Assembly (NCBI GenBank): GCA_016719385.1
Contig: JADJZA010000002.1
Span: 62,001-126,000 of the forward strand
DNA: 64,000 nt
Direction of reading: 5' to 3'
Source of the DNA: Candidatus Microthrix subdominans
Lineage (GTDB): Bacteria; Actinomycetota; Acidimicrobiia; Acidimicrobiales; Microtrichaceae
Below the pieces are notes generated by a model. The model worked only from the letters and a program-made list of their open reading frames with translations. It was not told the DNA's origin and ran no database searches. Position 1 is the stretch's first letter, and every line of letters begins with the position of its first letter. The translations under genes and the position numbers were made by a program. Of the stretch, positions 51,912 through 61,235 are shown piece by piece.

Positions 51912-53105
51912 CTATCGGCGAGCGATTCGGTCGGAGAAGTTGTCCAACGCTCGCAGCACGTCCGGGGCCTGCCAACGCCGATTGCGCGCACCAGATCCAA
52001 TCTGAGTCAGCACCTCGTTCTCGACCAGGACGCCGATGGCGTCCCCCGCCCGACGGTCGCTGATGCCCAACGACTCGGCGAGGTACGCCACGTCGATGAC
52101 TGGCTGAGCGGTCACCACGTCGATCGCCCGGTGGGCGGCGGCGTCCGAGCGCACGTTGAGCGATTTCTGCCACCGGCGGCGAACCTCGTCGAGTTCGGTG
52201 GCCAGGCGACGACCATTGCGGACCGCTGCGAACGCAGCATCGGCAAAGCACTCGACGATTGCCGCCGGATCGCCGGCTCGGTAGGCGGTCAGGGCAGCAA
52301 AATACCGATCGATGTCGAGTAGCAGCCCGGCCGAGACGGGCACGGTCACGTCGCGGGTCAGCCCCTTGGCTTTGAGCATGCTGTGGACGATGGCGCGTCC
52401 GGTGCGTCCGTTGCCGTCGGGAAACGGATGGATGGTCTCGAACTGTGCGTGGGCGATGGCGGCCTGCTCGAGTACCGGCACGTCGTCCCGCGCCAGGTAG
52501 GCGACGAGGTCGTCCATCGCCGTAAGAACCCGGTCGTGATGCGGCGGGACGAACTCGGCGGTATGTGGGCCGTGGCTCCTTCCGCCGATCCAGACCTGCT
52601 GGGTGCGCCAGTGCCCGACGATGTCCGGCCGAGACTTCTGCATCAGGTGTCGATGCATCTCGATGATGGACGCGCCGTCCAATCTGTCGGCCAGGGCGAT
52701 GGCGGCCTCCATCAGCCGGCTGTTGGCCACGATTTCGGACGCGTTGTGGCGGGAGACGTCCCCCAGTTCCGCCGAGGCGATGGCCCGCGCCGTTGCCGTG
52801 AGGTGCTCGATTTGGCTGGAGGACGCTGACTCAGACCGCAGAAGTATGGCCGGAAGCGGCGATATCCCGGCGGACATGTCGGCATCAAACCGAGCGATCT
52901 CGGCCGTGGCCTCGTCGGCAGCGGCCCGGATCTCCGGGCTCAGATGCGCCCGAGCGGTTTCGATTGGTGGAACGATGGCGGCTTCGTAGAGCCCCGAGAA
53001 CTTGGATTGGTGTCGACGGGGGACATCATCCAGGTCGCCAGCCCACGGTGTCGGCTCGTAGGAGACGCGCGGCCATGGCACTGAGTTGCCTCCCTGGGTC
53101 GGCAT
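51912..53105 (-). CDS. Fic-family AMP transferase
   Basis: 397 residues. The Fic core motif HPFPDGNGRTGR is at 226-237; the catalytic His is H226. An N-terminal helix carries SSQIEH (S96-E100), like the inhibitory (S/T)xxxE(G/N) motif with His at the last place. A winged-helix-like C-terminal part (DVAYLAESLGISDRRAGDAI) follows. It probably AMPylates a protein target and may bind DNA. The start lies 8 bases from a 36-bp palindrome. Confidence 0.93.
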   Translation of the reverse strand: MPTQGGNSVPWPRVSYEPTPWAGDLDDVPRRHQSKFSGLYEAAIVPPIETARAHLSPEIRAAADEATAEIARFDADMSAGISPLPAILLRSESASSSQIEHLTATARAIASAELGDVSRHNASEIVANSRLMEAAIALADRLDGASIIEMHRHLMQKSRPDIVGHWRTQQVWIGGRSHGPHTAEFVPPHHDRVLTAMDDLVAYLARDDVPVLEQAAIAHAQFETIHPFPDGNGRTGRAIVHSMLKAKGLTRDVTVPVSAGLLLDIDRYFAALTAYRAGDPAAIVECFADAAFAAVRNGRRLATELDEVRRRWQKSLNVRSDAAAHRAIDVVTAQPVIDVAYLAESLGISDRRAGDAIGVLVENEVLTQIGSGARNRRWQAPDVLRALDNFSDRIARR

Positions 53106-53112
53106 TCACCCA

Positions 53113-53148
53113 CCTTACCGACACTTAGACGTCTATGTGTCGGTAAGG
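53113..53148. promoter_or_regulatory. 36-bp palindrome upstream of the Fic gene
   Basis: CCTTACCGACAC and GTGTCGGTAAGG flank TAGACGTCTA; the whole is a perfect palindrome except for one T/T pair. Its arm contains TAAGGT (53117-53112 minus) ending 6 bases before the Fic ATG, so it overlaps the probable -10 box: a likely operator. Confidence 0.75.
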
Positions 53149-53167
53149 CTGGATCTAGTCGTCGCTT

Positions 53168-54637
53168 TCACCTCATCGAGTCAGCAAGGGTGGCGTGGGC
53201 GTGCAGCACGTCGACGATGCAGCCGGTCAGCCGCTCGGCGAAGGCGACGTCGAGAAACTCGTTGGGTCCGTGGGCGTTCGACCCCGGGCCGAGCACGCCG
53301 GTGACCACAAACTGGGCGTCGGGGAACTGCTCGCCCAGCATCGCCATAAACGGGATCGTGCCGCCCTCACCGATCCAGCGTGGCTCCTTGTCGAACCAGG
53401 CGGTGGACGCCTGTTCCAACGCGTCGGCCAGCCACGGCGCGGTCGGTGGGGCATCCCAGCCGGTGGCGCCCCAGCCGGGGCTGACGCTGACCATTGCGCC
53501 CGACGGCGAGTCTGCCGTGAGCAGCTCGGTCAGCCGGGTCGTGATCGCATCCGGGTCGACGCCGGGCGGGATGCGGATCGACAGGCCCAGCGTGGTCGTC
53601 GGCCGGGCGACGTTACCGGCGTCGGCCAAGGGCGGCAGCCCGTCGGCGCCGATCACCTCCAGCGCCGGACCCCAGGTGCGGTTCAGCAGCTGTTCGGCCA
53701 CGTCATCGGTGGCCGGGTGGGTGCCGCCCGCCCACGGAAACGCCGGTGGTCGACCCAGCGTCTCGGCCGACTGGGTCGCCTGACCCCGCCGCTCCTCGGG
53801 GATATCGGGGAAGAGCTCGTCGATCAGCAGGCGCCCGTCGCCCGAGGCCTCGATCCGGTCGAGCAGGGTGCGGGCGATGCGGAAGCTCGAGGGCACGATG
53901 CCTCCGGCGGCGCCGGAGTGGACGCCTTCGGTCAGCACGTCCACCCGCAGGTCGACCGACACCAGGCCCCGCAGCGAGGTGGTCACCCACAGCCGTTCGT
54001 AGTCGCCGCAGCCCGAGTCCAGGCAGACGACCAGCTCGGGCGAACCCAGCTCGTCACCCAACGCATCGAGGTGGGCGGGCAGGTCGGGGCTGCCCGACTC
54101 CTCCGAGCACTCGATCACCCCGACGATGCGGCCGTGTTGGCCGCCGGCCCGGTCCAGCGCGACCAGTGCAGTTCCCAACGCGTACACCGAGTAGCCGTCG
54201 TCGGCGCCTCCCCTCCCGTACAGGCGGTCGCCCTTGCGCACCGGGGTCCACGGCCCCAGGTCGTCGTCCCACCCGACCATCTCCGGCTGCTTGTCCAGGT
54301 GTCCGTAGGCCAGGACCGTGCCGTCGTTGGTGGCTCCGTCCGTCGCAGGCACGTCGACCAGCAGCAGCGGGGTCCGGCCGGGCAGGTCCCGGCGATGCAC
54401 CGTCAGCCCGGGCAAGCCGAGCGACTCCAGCCAGTTGGACGCAGCGACCAGCACGGTGTCGATGTGGCCGGCGTCGGCCCAGTCGGGGTCGAAGGCGGGC
54501 GACAGAGCGGGCACGGCGATGTGGGCCTCGATCGCCGGGACCGCCGAGTCGTTCCACACCTGTGCGACCGTCGATGTGAGCACCTCCCGGTCGGGGGAGG
54601 TTGGCGTCGAGTTCTTGGGCGTGGGGTGGTCGACCAT
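53168..54637 (-). CDS. M20-family metallopeptidase/amidohydrolase
   Basis: 489 residues. Zinc-site motifs LAYGHLDKQPEM (His and Asp), GRGGADDGYS (bridging Asp), IECSEESGSPDL (EE pair) and NAHGPNEFLD (His). Dipeptidase or deacetylase of the ArgE/DapE group; the substrate is unknown. Divergent from the LLM gene with 32 bp between starts. Confidence 0.93.
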   Translation of the reverse strand: MVDHPTPKNSTPTSPDREVLTSTVAQVWNDSAVPAIEAHIAVPALSPAFDPDWADAGHIDTVLVAASNWLESLGLPGLTVHRRDLPGRTPLLLVDVPATDGATNDGTVLAYGHLDKQPEMVGWDDDLGPWTPVRKGDRLYGRGGADDGYSVYALGTALVALDRAGGQHGRIVGVIECSEESGSPDLPAHLDALGDELGSPELVVCLDSGCGDYERLWVTTSLRGLVSVDLRVDVLTEGVHSGAAGGIVPSSFRIARTLLDRIEASGDGRLLIDELFPDIPEERRGQATQSAETLGRPPAFPWAGGTHPATDDVAEQLLNRTWGPALEVIGADGLPPLADAGNVARPTTTLGLSIRIPPGVDPDAITTRLTELLTADSPSGAMVSVSPGWGATGWDAPPTAPWLADALEQASTAWFDKEPRWIGEGGTIPFMAMLGEQFPDAQFVVTGVLGPGSNAHGPNEFLDVAFAERLTGCIVDVLHAHATLADSMR

Positions 54638-54657
54638 TTTCCAAGTCTGACGTGTTC

Positions 54658-54663
54658 TACCGT
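54658..54663 (+). promoter_or_regulatory. -10 box of the LLM oxidoreductase gene
   Basis: TACCGT followed by 6 bases and ATG 54670; suggests a leaderless message. Confidence 0.5.
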
Positions 54664-54669
54664 GAAGTC

Positions 54670-55416
54670 ATGAAGATCGGCGTGCAGATCCAACCGCAGA
54701 ACACCACGATGGCCGCGCTTCGGGCGGCGTGGATGGCCGCCGAGTCGCTCGGGGTCGACAGCCTCTGGGTGTGGGACCACTTCTATCCGCTCTTCGGCGA
54801 TCCCGATGCTGCGCACTTCGAGGCCTACACCCTGCTGGCCACCATGGCCGCCGACACCACCTCTGCCTCGATCGGCGCCCTCGTCAGCTGTAACAGCTAC
54901 CGCAACCCCAACTTGCTGGCCGACATGGCACGCACGATCGATCACGTCGCCGACGGCCGGTTCGTGCTGGGCATCGGCTCGGGCTGGTTCGAGCGCGACT
55001 ACGAGGAGTACGGGTTTCCGTTCGGCACCGCCCGCCAGCGCCTGGCCGACCTGGAGCGCGACCTGCCGATCATCAAGGAACGGTTGGCCCAGCTCACTCC
55101 CGGCCCGGTCGGGGACATGCCGATCCTCATAGGCGGCTCGGGGGAGAAGGTCACGCTGCGGCTGGTGGCCCAATACGCCGATGCCTGGAACACCTTTGGA
55201 CCGCCGGACAACTTCGCTGCCAAGAACCGCGTGCTCAACGAGTGGTGCGAGAGCGAGAGGCGCAACCCGGCCGACATCGAGCGCACGGTCGGCATCAGCG
55301 TCGACGAGGTTGATCAGCTGGAGGCGTATGCCGAGGCGGGTGCCGACCACGTCATCTTCATGGTGGGCGCTCCGTTCGACCTCGACCCGGTCGCCCAAGC
55401 CCTCGACGCCCGGTGA
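54670..55416 (+). CDS. Luciferase-like (LLM) F420-dependent oxidoreductase
   Basis: 248 residues. TIM-barrel flavin/F420 family: GVQIQPQNTT, LWVWDHFYPL, RFVLGIGSGWFERDYEEYG, PILIGGSGEKVTLRLVAQYADAWN. Actinobacterial members usually use F420. Substrate unknown. The enoyl-CoA hydratase follows after 94 bp. Confidence 0.92.
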   Translation: MKIGVQIQPQNTTMAALRAAWMAAESLGVDSLWVWDHFYPLFGDPDAAHFEAYTLLATMAADTTSASIGALVSCNSYRNPNLLADMARTIDHVADGRFVLGIGSGWFERDYEEYGFPFGTARQRLADLERDLPIIKERLAQLTPGPVGDMPILIGGSGEKVTLRLVAQYADAWNTFGPPDNFAAKNRVLNEWCESERRNPADIERTVGISVDEVDQLEAYAEAGADHVIFMVGAPFDLDPVAQALDAR

Positions 55417-55472
55417 GTGAGTCACGCTTCCAACACTCCTCACTTCAGCGAACTGGGGAGCCCGGAGGTATC

Positions 55473-55504
55473 CCAGACGGTCTCCTCCACTCCCCGGTTC
55501 GGGG
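55473..55504. repeat. Diverged copy of the lysS-downstream repeat
   Basis: CCAGACGGTC followed by CCACTCCCCGGTTCGGGG matches the pattern at 13976-14010 with few changes; it sits just before the enoyl-CoA hydratase start. Confidence 0.6.
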
Positions 55505-55510
55505 GCCGTG

Positions 55511-56425
55511 ATGAGCGATGCGGACGATGGCGCAGCAGCGCCGCCCACTGGCGAGCTCTCGCTGAAGGCCACGTCGTGGGAGATCGTCGGCCGGGTCGCC
55601 GTTATCCGGCTGGACCGCCCGCACCGCAACAATGCCTGGACCGGGCGGATGCACCACGAGTACCGGGCGCTGATCGACCGGGCCGAGACCGACCCGGATA
55701 TCCGCTGCATCGTCGTAACAGGGGAGGGCCGGTCGTTCTGTGTGGGGGCCGACAGTGATGCGCTTGCCGGTCATGTCGATAGGGGTGGCTACGACCCGGG
55801 ACTACCGGCCGAGTTGCCCACGCCCGGCTACGGCGTGCGCCCGGATTACGACGACGACTTCGTCTTCCACTACGGCCTGAGAACGCCGGTTATCGCCGCC
55901 ATCAACGGGCCGTGCGCCGGCGTCGGGTTTGTCCTCGCCTGTTACGCCGACCTGCGCTTTGCCGCCAAGGGTGCCCGCATGGCCACCGCCAACGCCCGGC
56001 TCGGACTCCCGGCGGAGTTTGGCCTCAGCTGGGTGCTGCCTCGCCTGGTCGGCGTCACCCGCGCAGCCGAGCTGCTGATGACCGGTCGGAAGTTTCGGGC
56101 CGAGGAAGCCGAGCACTGGGGTTTGTTCAACGAGGTGATCGAGATTGATGACCTGATGCCCCACGTCATGGAGGTGGCCCGGGGCTTGGCCGAAGACGTG
56201 GGACCCGACGCGGTCGCCACCATCAAGTACCAGCTGTACCGGGATGCCGATCGCAGCGTCGGTCCGGCGGTGGCCGATGCCCAACGGTTCATGCGTGAGG
56301 CGATGGCCGGTCCCGAGTTCGCCGAGGGCGTTCGGGCCTTCCGGGATGGCGTCCCGCCCGACTTCCCGAATGCAGCCGTGGAGGCGGCCGCTCCGGGCTC
56401 TAACATGGGCGACACGCCCGGATAG
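55511..56425 (+). CDS. Enoyl-CoA hydratase/isomerase family protein
   Basis: 304 residues from ATG 55511 (GTG 55508 also possible). Crotonase fold: RLDRPHRNNAWTGRM, VVTGEGRSFCVGAD (first oxyanion-hole loop), INGPCAGVGFVLACYADLRF, LGLPAEFGLSWVLPRLVG. It acts in fatty acid or related CoA-ester breakdown. The last four codons and the TAG lie inside tRNA-Thr, so the natural C terminus may have been changed by events at the tRNA. Confidence 0.92.
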   Translation: MSDADDGAAAPPTGELSLKATSWEIVGRVAVIRLDRPHRNNAWTGRMHHEYRALIDRAETDPDIRCIVVTGEGRSFCVGADSDALAGHVDRGGYDPGLPAELPTPGYGVRPDYDDDFVFHYGLRTPVIAAINGPCAGVGFVLACYADLRFAAKGARMATANARLGLPAEFGLSWVLPRLVGVTRAAELLMTGRKFRAEEAEHWGLFNEVIEIDDLMPHVMEVARGLAEDVGPDAVATIKYQLYRDADRSVGPAVADAQRFMREAMAGPEFAEGVRAFRDGVPPDFPNAAVEAAAPGSNMGDTPG

Positions 56426-56492
56426 CTCAGTTGGTCAGAGCAGCTGTCTTGTAAACAGCAGGTCGTCGGTTCGAATCCGACTTCGGGCTCCA
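56416..56492 (+). tRNA. tRNA-Thr (anticodon TGT)
   Basis: 77 bases with encoded CCA. Acceptor stem GCCCGGA/TTCGGGC, anticodon stem GCTGT/ACAGC with loop CTTGTAA, T loop TTCGAAT. The first ten bases overlap the end of the enoyl-CoA hydratase gene. Accessory DNA starts right after it. Confidence 0.95.
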
Positions 56493-57288
56493 AAACCCTT
56501 GCAATTGCAGCAATCTGAGCGTTTTGACATCGATTCGCAAAATGGCTCGGGCCACTTTAGGGCCACAAATCCTCCTGGTAGGGAGCGGTACAGGGTGGTA
56601 GGCGCTGTCGAAACGGGCCGAAGCGCCACTGTGTACCAGGCCCTACCACCTCCTACCACCAAAACCGACTGATTCTGCGGTATCTGATCAGGGGGTTGAC
56701 CTACCTGGCGAACGATATTCAGTAAAGGTGGTTTGCAAGGTGGTTCTCTCAGCGGATCCGATCGATCCGGTGCGGCTCGTGTCCGGTCGCGGGTGTGACC
56801 AGACTGGGCGGGTGACGTCTTTGATCCGGCGTTTGGCAAACTCGACGTGAGGATGCCGGACGACGTCCGACGGGTTACCCGATGCGCTGTCTCGCGCCCG
56901 GAGCTGCCAGAACCAGCAGGTATGACCGCCGTCGTGGCTAGGGCTAACACCAGTGGGCCCGATGCTGACAGCGGGGGGGCCGCGACGGCCGGCTCCGAGA
57001 CGGGCCAACGTCGAAGCGCTCACTGTCCGTTCGACCGGTGGGGTGGGCGTCGGTCGGCACCGGGGCCTGGATCTCGGTAAGAAACGTTACCGAGAGTCAG
57101 GACCGGTTCGCTGGTCCAGCGTATGGAGCTCGAGCTTGGACACAGCGCACCGGATGCCGCCGTGCACGAATCACTGGGCGTGTCGGTGCCACCCTGAAAC
57201 TCGCCGGGCTGCTATTGCAGCGTCCCAACTCCGTTCACCCCAACCCGCACAAGCAGCGGGTCCTCGATTCGATTGAAGCGAAGCAGCG
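56493..57288. other. Non-coding accessory DNA after tRNA-Thr
   Basis: 796 bases with no convincing gene on either strand. It contains the first copy of a 125-bp structured repeat (56548-56672); the rest shows no protein-like frame. Confidence 0.6.
56548..56672. repeat. Structured direct repeat, copy 1
   Basis: About 125 bp, similar (roughly 85% by eye) to 57950-58075. It starts CGGGCCACTTTAGGGCCAC and ends CCAAAACCGACTG. Inside, GGTGGTA-GGCGCT pairs with AGCGCC...TACCACC. Confidence 0.8.
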
Positions 57289-57522
57289 CTATCCGGCTTG
57301 TTTGTTCAGCTCATGCTCGACTGCACGACGGATCCAGCTCGATACGGACCTGTCGTCTGCGTCGGCGCGGCGACGGACCTCGTCCAAGGTCGCGGGTGGA
57401 AACCGGACCGGTACCGGCTCGGTCATCCTTGAGCGGCGCCGCGGCGGCCCCTGCGGGACCTGGTTTTCTGGGAGAGCGTAGAACTCGTATTCCTCGTCAG
57501 GGTTCATCTTCTTTGTGGTCAT
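57289..57522 (-). CDS. Ribbon-helix-helix antitoxin (BrnA/CopG-like)
   Basis: 77 residues from ATG 57522 with GGGAGG upstream. VPVRFPPATLDEVRRRADA and RSVSSWIRRAVEHEL form the RHH/CopG DNA-binding fold. Overlaps the upstream toxin stop by 4 bases (ATGA), toxin first, as in BrnT-BrnA. The N-terminal 40 residues (DEEYEFYALPENQVPQGP) would wrap the toxin. A 49-bp piece of this gene reappears at 62411-62459. Confidence 0.82.
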   Translation of the reverse strand: MTTKKMNPDEEYEFYALPENQVPQGPPRRRSRMTEPVPVRFPPATLDEVRRRADADDRSVSSWIRRAVEHELNKQAG

Positions 57523-57824
57523 CGGTCCTCCCGGTACCTGTTGGCCAAGCCGGCCGTTGCCTCGTAACAGCCGATCGGACGGCATCGGCGCGGATCTCCC
57601 GAGTTCGATGGGGCCAGCGGAACCACCAGGATTCGCTGGCCGACGTCGGCGACCATCAGCCAGTGCGCCGGAGGAGTGGCCGGGTAGAACAGGGGATCTG
57701 AATTCCAGACGTCGTAGACATCGTCAACTCCCAAGGCAGGGTGTTTGAACAGGTGGGCGATCTGTTCGGCGATCTCGAAAGGCTCGACTTCGTCAAGCAG
57801 ATCCAGATCGAGCGACTCGGACAC
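57519..57824 (-). CDS. BrnT-like toxin
   Basis: 101 residues from GTG 57824. LFKHPALGVDDVYDVWNSDPL, then HWLMVADVGQRILVVPLAP and RCRPIGCYEATAGLANRYRED recall the RelE-like BrnT fold, but similarity is distant. The partner RHH gene and toxin-first order support a type II toxin-antitoxin pair. TACACT ends 6 bases before the GTG. The frame is open upstream to 58052 but enters the repeat, so the GTG is preferred. Confidence 0.68.
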   Translation of the reverse strand: MSESLDLDLLDEVEPFEIAEQIAHLFKHPALGVDDVYDVWNSDPLFYPATPPAHWLMVADVGQRILVVPLAPSNSGDPRRCRPIGCYEATAGLANRYREDR

Positions 57825-57949
57825 GACCCAAGTGTAATACAACCGACTACAGAAAGTCGCTGGGCTGGGTTCGGCCGCTCGATCGCAACCCGGTCGGATC
57901 CAGGGGCTGTGGCGCAGCCAGCCGGGCGAGGCTGGGGCGTGCAGGAAAG

Positions 57950-58075
57950 CGGGCCACTTTGGGGGCCACAAACCCTCCTGGTAGGGAGTGGTATTGAGTG
58001 GTAGGCGCTGTCGAAACGTGCCGAAGCGCCGCTGTGTGCGAACCCCTACCACCTCCTACTACCAAAACCGACTGT
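57950..58075. repeat. Structured direct repeat, copy 2
   Basis: Second copy of the 125-bp element at 56548-56672, same orientation, about 1.4 kb away; the two flank the BrnT/BrnA module. Confidence 0.8.
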
Positions 58076-58226
58076 TTCCGGGGTGCCTGGTCGCCAGCCA
58101 GATATACCGGAACGAACAATATTCAGCCGTACCGGCTCTGTGGGGTTGGTACTCGCAGTTGATTGATCGTTCCACTGCGTTGAACTCAGGGTGGCGAGGC
58201 GGCGCCCCACGGCCGATGGTGCGGTC

Positions 58227-58261
58227 GGGGCGGGGCGGGGCGGGGCGGGGCGGGGCGGGGC
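58227..58261 (+). repeat. (GGGGC)7 microsatellite
   Basis: Seven perfect copies of GGGGC; could form G-quadruplex structure or be a slippage-prone site. Confidence 0.9.
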
Positions 58262-58677
58262 GGTCGGTCGGGTGCCTCCATCCACTCGGGGCAGGCGGCC
58301 GCGATCGTGCCCGCTTCGCCGTTGGTGCGGCTCAGGAACCCGGCGAGGGGGTCGGCGGGCGTCTCGGGTGGGCGGGCGTTTGCGGTGGTGGTCACCAGCT
58401 CGAGCCACCGGCGAGCGCGTCGAGGCCCGCCCGGTATGCGGTGACGGTGGGGGCGGCCTTGCCGAATAGTCACTCAGCGACCAGCGCGTCTTGGCCTTCG
58501 GTGATTCGGGAGGGCGCTTGTCGAGGTCGGAGCAGGCGCCGGGGTTGGAGCGGGGGTGTGTTGTCGACCAGTTTGGCCGGGTGAACGGTGGCGGGTGTCA
58601 GGCCGGTTCCCATGTCCACCGTGGTACTCGGCATAGCGCATTATCGCGCCGGACCCTACCTTCGCCCGCCCGGCTGT

Positions 58678-59280
58678 TCAGCCGTCCTTCTGGGGGGCCC
58701 AAGCGTTTTCGGGTGGCTCGAAATACTCCGGCCATGTCGGCGGGAGGGTGGGCTCCCACTTCGCCTCGGACATGTGGTCTGCCGTGATAAGGACCGTCCC
58801 GGTCAGGTCCGTCAAGGTCAGGTTTGCGTCGGTCAGGTTTGCGTCGACCATATCCGCATCGGTCAGGTTTGACCGATCCAATTTCGCTCCGGTCAGGTTC
58901 GCCTCGGACAGGTTCGTCCCGGTCAGGTTCGCCCAGCCCAGGTCGGCTCCGGTCAAATCTGCCTGGCCCAGGTTCGCCCCGGACAGGTCCGCACCGAACA
59001 GCACCGCCCCGGTCAGGTTCGCGTTGAGCAGGTCCGCCCCGGTCAGGTCCGCCTCGGCCAGGTTCGCGCCGATCAAGCTTCGACCACCGAATGAAAGATG
59101 AGAGAGGTCCTCCCCCGGCATCCCGATGCCGTCGAGTTTCGCCACGTACAACGTCTGTTGTAACGCCCGTTTGTCGGCTCGTTCCGCCCGTTGGTCCTCC
59201 AGCTGTTCGGCATGCTCTACCCGTTGGTCCTCCAGCTGCTCGGCATGGTCTGTCCGCTGGGCTTCCCGCCATTCGCTAAG
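58678..59280 (-). CDS. Pentapeptide-repeat protein, C-terminal part
   Basis: About 200 codons, open upstream into the G/C tract. A coiled-coil stretch (AEQLEDQRVEHAEQLEDQRA) is followed by ~20 A(D/N)LxX pentapeptide repeats (GANLAEADLTGADLLNANL...), which fold as a right-handed quadrilateral helix, and a Pro-rich end. The 5' part with the membrane helix is at 60301-60515. Confidence 0.8.
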   Translation of the reverse strand, partial: LSEWREAQRTDHAEQLEDQRVEHAEQLEDQRAERADKRALQQTLYVAKLDGIGMPGEDLSHLSFGGRSLIGANLAEADLTGADLLNANLTGAVLFGADLSGANLGQADLTGADLGWANLTGTNLSEANLTGAKLDRSNLTDADMVDANLTDANLTLTDLTGTVLITADHMSEAKWEPTLPPTWPEYFEPPENAWAPQKDG

Positions 59281-60300
<1,020 letters not shown>

Positions 60301-60515
60301 TCTAAGCCCAAAAGCAAACCAGCCAGCACCAACCCCTCCACGATCGTCGGCCCCCAGCGGGCCCACCTCGATTCCTTCGGCAGTTCAACAACTAAGTCAG
60401 GGCGCGGTCGGACTGCGGTTGCGGCTAGCCACCCGAATGCCGCCATCAGGGTCGACACGAAGCGAGATGTGCTGCGGCGCCGAATCGGCAGGTCACCTTT
60501 GGTGCTGAGGGGCAT
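60301..60515 (-). CDS. Pentapeptide-repeat protein, N-terminal part
   Basis: From ATG 60515: a basic start (MPLSTKGDLPIRRRSTSRF), then one membrane helix (IVEGLVLAGLLLGLE) that runs into the G/C tract. It is out of phase with the C-terminal part at 58678-59280 only because of the tract. Together: membrane-anchored, coiled coil, pentapeptide helix, probably ~300 residues. Confidence 0.6.
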
Positions 60516-60550
60516 GACCGAACATCGTTTCACAGCGCTACCATCTGGGG

Positions 60551-61045
60551 TCACCCGTCGGCCTGGGGGGTTCCATGCGTTGTTGGGAGGGTCAAACCGT
60601 TGGGCCACACCGGCGATTGAGCGGGATCCCGTTTTGTGCCGGTCAGGTTCGCCCCGTCCAAGATCGCCTTGTCCAAGATCGCCTTGTCCAAGATCGCCCC
60701 GGTCAGGTCCGTGTCGCTTCGGTGAGCGAACACTCGGTGCACATTCGCTCTGGTCAAGTTCGCTCTAGCCAGGGTTGCCTCGGCCAGGTTGGCCTCGGCC
60801 AGGTTGGCCTCGGCCAGGTTGGCCTTGGAGAGGTTGGCGTCGTGCAGGTCCGTAGCGGCGAGGTTCGTCTCCAGCAGGCGTGCCCTCCGCAGGTCTGCCC
60901 CGGCCAGGTTTGCTTCGGAAAGGTTCGTCAGGTGCAGGTTCGCCCGAGGGAATTTCGCCCTGCTCAGCCTTGCCGCCGAGAGGTTCACCCCGATCAGGTC
61001 TGCATCGGCAAGGTTCGCCCCGCGCAGGTCCCGCCGCCGGTCCAC
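60551..61045 (-). CDS. Pentapeptide-repeat protein
   Basis: 164 residues from GTG 61045. About 25 pentapeptide repeats (LRGANLADADLIGVNL..., with three identical NLAEA units). No signal or membrane helix. It sits 35 bp upstream of the interrupted pentapeptide gene on the same strand and may form a unit with it. Such proteins can mimic DNA; function here unknown. Confidence 0.78.
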   Translation of the reverse strand: MDRRRDLRGANLADADLIGVNLSAARLSRAKFPRANLHLTNLSEANLAGADLRRARLLETNLAATDLHDANLSKANLAEANLAEANLAEATLARANLTRANVHRVFAHRSDTDLTGAILDKAILDKAILDGANLTGTKRDPAQSPVWPNGLTLPTTHGTPQADG

Positions 61046-61066
61046 GCCAGCCCCCAGGAAACAAAA

Positions 61067-61090
61067 GAGGGACCCCCGAGAGGGTCCCTC
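61067..61090 (-). terminator. Intrinsic terminator of the VapBC operon
   Basis: On the minus strand GAGGGACCC-TCTCGG-GGGTCCCTC followed by TTTTGTTT; a 9-bp stem and T-rich tail, 145 bases after the PIN stop. Confidence 0.85.
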
Positions 61091-61235
61091 GGCTCCTCAA
61101 CAGAGGAACCATCAAAAGAACGAACGAGCCCTTTGCCCGCAACAACGGGGGTAACAGTTGAAGCGATCACCTTCAACGGGGCTCCAAGTTCAGGCCAGGT
61201 CCGCGGGCAACCCTGGCCGTTGCACCCGGAAGCTG

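Larger units (their letters stand above)
57825..58677. other. Non-coding stretch with repeat copy 2 and GGGGC array
   Basis: Holds the repeat at 57950-58075, the GGGGC array at 58227-58261, and on the minus strand around 58330-58450 a peptide TVTAYRAGLDALA then (shifted) RWLELVTTTANARP that recalls the start of a tyrosine recombinase; too short to call. Confidence 0.5.

Noticed and set aside
56434..56950. A minus-strand frame reading through tRNA-Thr
   Set aside because: It contains the antisense of the tRNA (ARSRIRTDDLLF), a familiar false translation.
58227..58261. Promoter-like or regulatory role of the GGGGC array
   Set aside because: No adjacent start or -10 box; only structure-forming potential can be stated.
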